In this document: piece by piece, positions 44,572-53,237 of the stretch | Layout of the letters: the number at the start of each line of letters is the position of its first letter | Numbering within the stretch: position 1 is the first letter of the stretch | Source of the DNA: Leptasterias polaris | Lineage: Eukaryota > Echinodermata > Asteroidea > Forcipulatida > Asteriidae | NCBI GenBank assembly: GCA_037783415.1 | Contig: JAZGTN010000003.1 | Location: 186,001-250,000 of the forward strand | Direction: 5' to 3' | Length of the DNA stretch: 64,000 nt | Notes under the pieces: model-generated | What the model saw: only the letters and a program-made list of their open reading frames with translations | Databases searched by the model: none | Told to the model about the DNA's origin: nothing | Made by a program: the position numbers and the translations under genes

Positions 44572-45240
44572 TACCTCATGTGTTTCAGGTACAGGATGTA
44601 GCAGTTCATAATGCTCTCGAAGTTACCTGATGCACTTGAGGTGTAACAAGTAAATGCGACCCTGCAACTTAGAAACACCTCATGCGTTTGATGTACATTA
44701 TGTACCAGTTTGAATCGGTCACACAGTTACATCATGCACTTGAGATGATCAATTGAAATGCAAGTCTGCTTTTTAGAAATACCCCATGTGTTTCAGGTAC
44801 AGGATGTAGCAGTTCAAAATGCTCTCGAAGTTACCTGATGCACTTGAGGTGTAACAAGTAAATTGCAGGGTCTGCAACTTAGAAACACCTCATGCGTTTG
44901 ATGTACATTATGTAACAGTTGAATCGGTCACCGGTTACATCATGCACTTGAGGTGATTAATATTGTAATGCAAGTGCCTTTTAAAATACCCCATGTGTTT
45001 CAGGTACAGGATGTAGTAGTTCAAAATGCTTAGCTCTAGATAGGGCCTATTTGTACATGATGCACTTGAGGTGTAACAAGTAAATGCGACCCTGCAACTT
45101 AGAAACACCTCGTGCGTTTGATGTACATTATGTTAACAGTTTAAATCGGTCACACGGTTACATCGTGCACTTGAAGTGATCAATTGAAATGCAATCTGCC
45201 TTTTAGAAATACCCCATGTGTTTCAGGTACTGTATGTAAC
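44572..45240. repeat. tandem subterminal repeats, period about 208 bp
   Basis: Three units plus a partial one begin near tttcaggtacaggatgtag at 44,586, 44,794, 45,001 and 45,214. Each has cctgatgcacttgaggtgta, acacctcatgcgtttgatgt and catcatgcacttgaggtgat. They are alternating half-palindromes around TGCACTTGAGGT. Confidence 0.88.
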
Positions 45241-45562
45241 AGTTCAAATGCACGTGAGGCAAAGTTTCCCGGGTTTTCTTATCACGTGTAACCGCCTTTG
45301 AGCGCGATGCGGATAAATACATGTTGTGTTATTGGTTGTTGTTTCATAAACACATGACCAAAAATAATTAGGCCTATTCGGTGCTCCAATTAAAAAGGGT
45401 TATATGGAAAATTGCGATGCGATGATACATTAAATGATTTTAAACAACATGGACTCTGCAATCCCATGCTGGACTATTTGCTTTAGTCGTTAATCGGCCG
45501 GAAACAAGTCCTGGACATGCTCTCGCGTCCGTCCCTCGTTACTACATGTATCACTATCATGG

Positions 45563-45578
45563 AACGCGTTAACGCGTT
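45563..45578. promoter_or_regulatory. 16-bp perfect palindrome upstream of the SAM exon
   Basis: AACGCGTTAACGCGTT is self-complementary, lies 60 bp upstream of the ATG at 45,639 and sits in a CpG-containing stretch unlike the surroundings. It may be a promoter element. Its function is unknown. Confidence 0.35.
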
Positions 45579-45638
45579 GTCGCACATACAAGACTGAATA
45601 CAAACGTACGTCACAACACGATCGACAACAACCCAACA

Positions 45639-45741
45639 ATGGCGGCCAAGCTTGAAGATTTGTCTTCTCTTTCGACTCCGGAACTTGTCTCTTTTTTGAG
45701 AGATCACGGGATCGATGATGACATCTTAGCTAAATTCGAAG
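45639..45741 (+). CDS. SAM-domain fragment, exon 1, inside the transposon
   Basis: The ATG opens MAAKLEDLSSLSTPELVSFL, then RDHGIDDDILAKFEG, with donor GTAAGACT in phase 1. The run LSTPELVSFLRDHGI-x-x-x-ILAKFE matches the first helices of a sterile alpha motif (SAM), a small protein-interaction domain. Many animal genomes have amplified short SAM proteins (SAMD3-like), some linked to mobile DNA. ATG context (caacaATGG) and upstream CpG content suit a real first exon. Confidence 0.65.
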
Positions 45742-46397
45742 GTAAGACTAGTGTATGCGTAAATCATTGAATAATTGTGTATACAATCAAAATAGATTTC
45801 GTTGTTGTTTGATCTATAATTCATGTAAATGATGATGGATCATGTCATGAAATACATGTATGTTACTGAATAATGTACTGGCGTAAATGGACTCACTCCG
45901 TATCCGGTCTTTGACTTTGACCCCAGCACCACATAGGCCTACACAATGAAGCTATTTTTAATTTGTTTCAATTTGTATTCTGCTAATCATACATTACTAC
46001 ATTAAACCTACTTATTACATGTATTCTATTACTAGGTAACCTTGCACAAGCAGAATTTTTTTGCATAAAAACATTATTCTTTGATATTTTACTTTCATGA
46101 AATTTTCGAAACATTTGTTAACATGTTAACCTGAGCTGATGAGTGCACAATCAGGATAGCTGCAATAATCGTAGCTCTTCGTCACGTCCTTTAGACCAAA
46201 GACTAAGACTGTAAGAGCTATGATGATCAGTGCCATAAACTGTTGCATGAAGGATTATAAATGAAAACAACTATTATTATTATTATTACGTCTGACATCA
46301 AACTTCTTGAAGTTCACCATTTCATTTTAAATTTGTTTCTAATCATTTTGGCGTAAGCCTATAGTATTTAAATTCCTTTCATTGTTGGTTATTGCAG

Positions 46398-46459
46398 GTG
46401 AAGGCATATGTGGTGAAATACTGCCCTTGTCGATGGCTGATCTGATGCACCCAAGATAG
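46398..46459 (+). pseudogene. SAM-domain fragment, exon 2, truncated
   Basis: After acceptor TTATTGCAG the frame continues GEGICGEILPLSMADLM and stops at TAG (46,457-46,459). The GE-x-LL-x-L-x-x-x-DL pattern is the second half of a SAM domain, so the splice is convincing. The stop falls in a local tandem repeat: cacccaagatag occurs twice in a row (46,448-46,471). Without the extra copy the frame would change and could continue into a PKIG-like end as in intact SAM domains. The fragment would give 54 aa, lacking the last helix. Confidence 0.65.
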
Positions 46460-47132
46460 CACCCAAGATAGGACTAAGTGTTTTTGTGTTCTCTTTCATA
46501 GAAAAAGTTTTGGATCACATTTTTTGTAAAAATTGCTTGGTTAAAAGTTGCAGTACATGTACATGAAGTTCTGTATTACCATATGTTAAGAATTTAAAGT
46601 TTCAAGTTAAAGTTTTTGTATATAGATTGTGCTTTCTTTTCATATTAATGTCAAGCAAAATAACTTGCGTTGTGCTTATTATACGCGTGCGTATAACACA
46701 CTCAAGTGATTGTTTACATGACAACTGAAAATGCCATCGTAATTTCATGTAAGTGAACAACAGTTGTGGCAGTTTACATTACCATCGGTCTACTTATGAT
46801 GGAGAAATGTTTGATCTCACTCCAACCCCCCAACCCCCACCCCCATTGCTAAAAATAGTAATTTTTGGGCACACCGTAATGGGAAAAAACTATGTAAAAA
46901 TTATGCACTATTTCTACCACTTGGATTTCCTAGGACTTTTTATATGTTATAGAAGAGACTTTTATAAGTAAACATGTTTGCAACTCGTTTTTCAAAATGC
47001 CATTACTATTATAGTTTTAAAAAAAAATTACAATTGACATTTTCTATAGTGCCTTAATCACTCTGATATTTATTTATGTTAACTGTGTTAAAGTTTGTTT
47101 TCCCCATATAAAGACCAACTATACTGTTTATG
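46460..47132. other. transposon interior, no gene seen
   Basis: AT-rich DNA. A plus-strand frame at 46,753-46,971 has no recognisable features. Confidence 0.45.
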
Positions 47133-47136
47133 TTAA

Positions 47137-47843
47137 TGTGACGGTTGCGAAGTAAACCCCCTACTTTAAATTTAACTATTACGTAATCATTTCTTGGAAT
47201 GTCTTGGCAAGCGCCCTCAGGTGGCTCCCCGCGCCCCGCTAAAGATCATTCTGTTTTGGGCCGAAGACCGGTTAAGACATGTTTCGCTTTTCACCCAACA
47301 GGTAATGATCTTTTTATATCTTATTTAACGTTTCATATTTAATACAACTTAAATTAATTGCCACTCAGTAAGTAATATCCTTAAGTCTCATTTTCTTAGA
47401 TTACATTTGACTTGTAAGTGGATATTTGGTTGCTGTCTGATGTCAGCTTATTGCTGACTTGCGATGAGGCTATATTATCTGGAGTTTATTCTAAGTAATT
47501 TCTTAATTTAATGAGCATCGTGCCATTGAGGAAAACCCTTATATAAAACCACTGATTTGAAGGTTGGGATTTAACTTATATTGTTAGATTCCCTCGTTAT
47601 TTTGCATTTAATCCAAGATGGCGGTCGCGTCTTAGTTTTGGCGCGAACCGCAGGATTACTTAATTATTTCGGTGTTCGATATTTTATAGTAGTTTGATAT
47701 ATTTATTATTTTGTATATATTGATTCTGTTTTGGGCCGAAGACCGGTTAAGACATGTTTCGCTTTTCACCCAACAGGACCAAATAAATCATCTAAAGGAA
47801 ATCTTGATTGCCGTATCAGCCTCTATTCATTCCGAGGGTCACA
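47137..47843 (+). mobile_element. solo LTR (707 bp) nested in the transposon
   Basis: It starts TGTGACGGTT and ends GAGGGTCACA, flanked by TTAA on both sides (47,133-47,136 and 47,844-47,847). A TATATAAAA box lies near 47,540 and AATAAA near 47,782, as expected for a promoter and polyadenylation signal in an LTR. A 4-bp duplication and TG...CA ends fit a gypsy-type LTR retrotransposon reduced to one LTR by recombination. A stretch beginning tctgttttgggccgaagacc occurs twice inside it (about 47,250 and 47,725). No internal coding region remains. Confidence 0.75.
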
Positions 47844-48178
47844 TTAATTTTGCGAAGGACATCTCATATACGACGTGTTGTTGATGTACCCCCTCTCCCC
47901 TGACAAAAAATACAAACAGACAAAGTTGTTACTATGAACAGGAGTGAATTTGGAAAAGGTTGTCCATTTCTTGTCTGCAAATATTGGCCCAATTTCATAG
48001 AGATGCTTATAAGCTAAAACAAAATAAGCCTCGAGGAATTTCTGATTAGCAAAATCAGTTTACCATCGGAAATATAATTTACAGTACTTGTATACAATTT
48101 GTGAATGCATGCTGTTTGCTTAGCGAGTAAATATGTTTAGGTTTATTTTTCTGACATAATAGGGAGACCGCCAACATA

Positions 48179-48300
48179 GGGCTAGATAGCTCAGTTGGTA
48201 GAGCGCCGGCACGTCAATCCGGCACGTCAAATCCCGCTCTAGTCAATTTTTCCTTGTTCAACCCCAAATCATTTAAAATTTACCCAGTCAGTTTCCCTTG
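48179..48300 (+). mobile_element. tRNA-derived SINE relic
   Basis: The head GCTAGATAGCTCAGTTGGTA followed by GAGCG is a tRNA A-box promoter. The B-box region is deleted: cgtcaatccggcacgtcaaatcccgctctag lacks GGTTCGAATCC. The tail tttttccttgttcaacccc is of a type I recall from marine deuterostome SINEs. It is not a functional tRNA gene. Confidence 0.7.
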
Positions 48301-48825
48301 TGGTTTATTTTTCTCTCTGATTAGCTGCAGATCTATGAAACTGGGTCCTTGTTTTGAGTTTGGAAAATATCCCTTTTTTTTCACAAATGCAACGTTCGTG
48401 CTTATATCATTATGGGTTTAGTAATCTTTCAAATAGTTTGTCCAGAACATTATATTTTATTGGATCGAGTTGTCAGCATTAACATCACAAGTTGTATTTT
48501 TACAGTTATGGTGATATAGCAAAAGTATCAAAGTCATCTAAATTTAGTACGTTGTTCAGTGAGGGGAAATTAAGATCTGTTGTCTGATTATGTCCTAAAA
48601 AGATGCCGTCCATAATTCCTGTGCAAAGTAATTTACTAAAAACAAAAAAACTTTCATCTTTGGGTAATACCCTTGCAGTTCTTGCCATTAAATCATAAAG
48701 ATTATTAAATTTTGTAAAATTATATGTTTATGTTTTTAAAAACTTGATAAATAAAAGATGATAAACAGATGTTTCATTTAAAAGAATTCTAACCATGCAT
48801 TCCAGTCTTTTCTGTGCCTTTTCTT
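48301..48825. other. transposon interior, no gene seen
   Basis: AT-rich. A 60-codon minus-strand frame at 48,506-48,688 has no support. Confidence 0.4.
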
Positions 48826-48829
48826 CAGA

Positions 48830-49480
48830 GCAAGCACCCAAGGTACCTGAGGTATTATACAACAACTGCACACCGAGTTGTGACATCAAGTGATAGAGGT
48901 AGCTGAGCTGCAGGTCATTTGTTATGATAGGACATGATCACCTGCCTCTGAAGTGCAAAAGCACCTCATGTGTTCATAGTCTTGGCACAGGTGCTAGTCG
49001 CCACGTATTTCCACTAGCACTTACTAGCCACTAGCACTTACTGGCCACTAGCACCATTTTGTCCCAAAATCATGAACACATGAGGTGTAGTTCCACTTCA
49101 ACAGCTGAGGTGTTTGTCATGCAGCTCCACCACTAGCACATGAACTGCAAGATTTGCATAATGCCTCAGGTACCAGTGGCACTTGAAGTGCAATCAGATA
49201 TGCAGCTGAAGTGAAAGCAGTCATGCACTTAATGTGCAAGTAACATCACATGAAAAACACCTCATGCGGTTGAGGTGCAAACGCACCTCATGTGTTTATG
49301 ATTCTGGGGCAAAAAGGTGCTAGTGGGTCTAAGTGCTAGTGTTTATGTGCTAGTGACCTGTTCGAGTGTTCACTCGCACATGATCTACTTCATGTGCATT
49401 CATGTGCATGCATGTATGTGCCTCAAGTGTCCATGATTCTGGGACAAATACGTGTCAGTGCATGATGTGCATTTGGTTTT
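48830..49480. repeat. right subterminal repeat region of the transposon
   Basis: Many copies of gcacctcatgtgt, acttgaagtgcaa, cactagcacttact and gaggtgca occur in both orientations, mirroring the left side. A separate direct repeat (cactagcacttac) occurs near 49,010-49,045. Confidence 0.8.
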
Positions 49481-49487
49481 TACAGTG

Positions 49488-50250
49488 TACAAACAGTACA
49501 GATTAAAATAGTAAAATAGTAAAATACTCTTACAGCTGCTATCCATAAGGAAACTGTGTACAAACAGTAAAGATTAAAATAGTAAAACAGTAAAATACTC
49601 TCAAAATTACTAAAATACTCTCAGTATTACAACTGCTATCTATAATGACACTGTGTACAAACAGTACAGATTAAAATAGTAAAATAGTAAAATACTCTCA
49701 AAATTACTAAAATACTCTCAGTATTACAACTGCTATCTATAATGACACTGTGTGCAAACAGTACAGATTAATATAGTAAAATAGTAAAATACTCTTAAAA
49801 TTACTAAAATACTCTCAGTATTACAACTGCTATCTATAATGACACTGTGTACAAACAGTACAGATTAAAATAGTAAAATAGTAAAATACTCTCAAAATTA
49901 CTAAAATACTCTCAGTATTACAACTGCTATCTATAATGACACTGTGTGCAAACAGTACAGATTAATATAGTAAAATAGTAAAAAACTCTTAAAATTACTA
50001 AAATACTCTCAGTATTACAACTGCTATCTATAATGACACTGTGTACAAACAGTACAGATTAAAATAGTAAAATAGTAAAATACTCTCAAAATTACTAAAA
50101 TACTCTCAGTATTACAACTGCTATCTATAATGACACTGTGTACAAACAGTACAGATTAAAATAGTAAAATAGTAAAATACTCTTACAGCTGCTATCCATA
50201 AGGAAACTGTGTACAAACAGTAAAGATTAAAATAGTAAAACAGTAAAATA
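49488..50250. repeat. minisatellite, right part, unit 3
   Basis: About eight repeats, more than in units 1 or 2, showing higher-order pairs of about 176 bp (variants gtacagattaatatag and gtacagattaaaatag alternate). Confidence 0.88.
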
Positions 50251-50535
50251 CTCTCAGGGCAATAAGAAAAGCCATGTATCTAAAACAGAAAACTGAGGGT
50301 AAAAAAATAATAATAATAATAATAACAAGGTCAGACGTAAAAAACAGTGAAGTACATCCCCAAAACAGAGTGCATACAAATATAAACACACGAATAAAAC
50401 AATTATATAACTTTATGTTCATAGGGTTACACCATCGCACTGCATGAAGAGGCAAATATCTTTAAAACAAAAGAGAGTATACAGAAGCCAGTAACAGGCA
50501 GGAATCAGGCATTACAATTTGAACTAAATATTTAA

Positions 50536-50888
50536 AGGTATATCGGGAATACTTTTGGTTAGTGTCAAAGACCAGTATCCTCACCTGGTATGCCCCAACA
50601 TATGCATACAAATAATTAACCTATCAGCATGTTGGCTCAATTGGTCATCGAAGGTGCAACAAATTAATGAAAGAAAACCAACCTTGTTGTGTAGAATTGT
50701 GTGCAGAATTATGCCTGAAGCCTTTCTCAGATTTAAAGTTGTTGGTGATTTTATTTTTATTTTTTTCTAAAACTACATTACTTCAAAGGGTCTCGTTTCT
50801 AACAATGTTTTATAACATCAACAGCTATTCAGTGCTCTTTCCCAGGTAGGTTGTTGTGATCACTAATTTTTGGAGTAATTACCAAAGG
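50536..50888. repeat. relic MITE, unit 3
   Basis: Copy of 27,418-27,775. Confidence 0.55.
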
Positions 50889-50899
50889 TAAACCTCCCT

Positions 50900-51140
50900 C
50901 TCGGTGTTACAACTGCTATCTATAATGAAACTTTGTACAAACAGTAAATATTAAAGTAGTAAAATAGTAAAATCCTCGTAGTATTACAACTGCTATCCAT
51001 AAGGAAACTGTGTACAAACAGTTTAATATGAAAGTAGTAAAATAGTAAAATACTCTTATTATTACAACTGCTATCCATAATGACACTGTGTACAAACAGT
51101 AAAGATTAAAATAGTAAAACAGTAAAATACTCTCAGCGCA
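50900..51140. repeat. second minisatellite block, unit 3
   Basis: Three repeats of the same family, closer to the unit 2 variants (aatatgaaagtagtaaaata), followed by another copy of the segment at 27,141. Confidence 0.75.
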
Positions 51141-51365
51141 ATAAGAAAAGCCATGTATCTAAAACAGAAAACTGAGGGTAAAAAAAAATTAATAACAAGG
51201 TCAGACGTAAAAATACAGTGAAGTACATCCCAAAAGCAGAGTGCATAAAACTACATTACTTCAAAGGTTCTCGTTTCTAACAATGTTTTATAACATCAAC
51301 AGCTATCCAGTGCTCTCTATCAGGTAGGTGGTTGTGATCACTAATTTGTGGAGTAATTACCAAAG

Positions 51366-52315
51366 GTATTTTTGTATTATTTTTATTTTATTTGCCATAA
51401 CAGTACAAAACAAAATACAAGACAATATACCCCGAGATGGGCAAGGGACAACAAAAGCAAATGCATACTATGATCTGTAGATCTGTTGCCCCACATCTGG
51501 AGTACACAATGAAATAAATATAGATTTAAACATATAATATAGTACACGCAATAAAAGCAGATAATTATACAAAACCAATAATAAATAATAAATAACTAAT
51601 TTGTAAAACGAAAATAAATAAGTATAATGTATACAATTGCAGTAAACAACAAAGAAGTAAGAAATGTAAGAAAAAGAAAACAATTGAGACAAAGGACAAC
51701 CCAACCACCCCCCCCCCAAAAAAAAATATATATATATAATAATGTAAGTAAACAAAAGGCATGGTAATTATAGAAAAATTTAGTATTAAAAAATGGTTTA
51801 AAAAAGTATTACAGAGAGAATGCACAAGATTAAGAAATAAAACTGGGATTTGAAATTTCTAAGAGTGTTGACCCACCAACGCAGAGTGTTCAGGCCGATC
51901 AGGACTAACTTTAGAGTTGGAGGTTTAGTCATTTAACATTAGAACAATAATATCTGTTTGATATTCATAGATTTATTACACTCCCACAGACGCAGGCAAG
52001 AGATTCAGAACACACAGTGTTGTGAATACAGAAAGAGCTTGCATGTTTTGGTATTTTATGAAACACTATGTAATTCTATAGATCCTATGGGTTTTGAAGC
52101 ATTGCATGGTGAGGTATCAATGTATATTTGGTTTGCGGTAACACCATGTGTGTATATATATAGACCATTTATTACATTTGCTTACAAAAAGAGTGACCTT
52201 GCACATTCTAATGCATTTCCTGACAGGCAAGATACTACATGGTCACATGGGAAAATGTACATTTTGTGTCATAATTTTCACATAAATTCAAGACTTACAA
52301 AAGAAAAAGCTGTAC
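51366..52315. repeat. spacer block shared with unit 1, absent in unit 2
   Basis: Near-identical to 8411-9405. The 132-codon plus-strand frame at 51,958-52,356 is longer than the same frame in unit 1 only because of small changes. I do not support it as a gene. Confidence 0.65.
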
Positions 52316-53212
52316 ACCTTTTGAGATGTCCCACCTTTCTTTATATACAAAGTTGAGAAAAATCAGACAGTGCAATCTCCATAAAACATAAGATTGATTG
52401 TATTCTTCCATTGGGCTGTGTACAAAATGTGCCTGCAGGAATTCCATGCTATGTGGCTCTTTTGTTAACATGTGATGTCACAGGTCACATGGTCTATAGG
52501 TTCAGCTTCAAAATAAGGGGTACCAATACATTTAGACCAGTTCCCTCCCTTTTGAAATGAAACAACTTGAATAAATACGTTTAGATTTACACGCACCGAA
52601 GAAAACTCTAGCAGGAGAAGAATATTAGTTTTAAAAGCAACTAATTATTAATACAGTACTACTAAATAGAATCCTGAGATTTAGATAAAGTAACAATGAG
52701 TTCAAATGACTATAGACGCAAAATATATCATGGCAAACCGCGATTGCGTCCGTCCTCCGGGGCGAATTTGAATTCTACTCCAGTAAAAACGGTGAAAACA
52801 ACACATCAAGTGTCGGTATACGTGATGTCTGCTTGTCAAAAATGGTTCGCGTGAAATCTAAATGCATACATACTTGTAAGATGTTGGTCTGTCTGCCGGA
52901 TGGAAACCTCAGGTGGCGGAGTCTACATGGTCACAGTTGTTTGTGCTAGTAGTTCTGGTTCAGGCCTTTAAAAAAAGGGCACATGGTACATGATCAATGC
53001 TACATTACGAAATGCTACATTAAAAACAAAAACAAAGGGAACTTCCAAAACTACTTAAATGAAAAAGGTATATAAAACTGATTCTCAGAGGACAATTCCG
53101 GTCCGTTAATTTCGGTATAAATTCACCTCAACCCTTTAAACTAAACACAGTCCCAGCAATGGAGACGCCAGAATTGTAGATGTAGTGAGGGATAGGCACG
53201 GCATTGGAGTTT
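52316..53212. other. 3' flank of gene C
   Basis: Near-identical to the 3' flanks of genes A and B up to about 53,170, where similarity drops at the last exon. Confidence 0.5.
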
Positions 53213-53237
53213 TTATTCCCAATTTTGGGAAGGATTT
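53213..53237 (-). pseudogene. gene C exon 8: tail with early stop
   Basis: The acceptor TTTTTCAG is kept. The frame, entering in phase 2, reads NPSQNWE then TAA (53,215-53,213), where gene B continues for 38 residues. The downstream sequence still resembles the gene B exon, with frame changes. Confidence 0.7.

Larger units (their letters stand above)
44266..49487. mobile_element. 5.2-kb CACTG...CAGTG-ended DNA transposon (CACTA-like), carrying SAM-domain exons
   Basis: A 5222-bp block interrupts the minisatellite. Its ends are exact 12-bp inverted repeats, CACTGTAAAAAC and GTTTTTACAGTG. Both subterminal regions are packed with variants of tgcacttgaggt and cacctcatgtgt in both orientations. 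Such subterminal motif arrays plus CACT-type ends are typical of CACTA/EnSpm elements. The target duplication is at most 2 bp (TG on the left, TA on the right, target TA), compatible with the short duplications of that group but not proof. No transposase is recognised, so it is non-autonomous. Inside are a SAM-domain fragment, a solo LTR and a SINE relic. Confidence 0.75.

Noticed and set aside
47137..47843. Reading this TTAA-flanked block as a piggyBac-type element
   Set aside because: The ends share only about seven inverted bases, and TATA plus AATAAA placement with TG...CA ends fits a solo LTR better, though not conclusively.
48179..48250. Possible tRNA gene
   Set aside because: Only the A-box half of a tRNA is present, there is no B box or acceptor pairing, and the tail is SINE-like.
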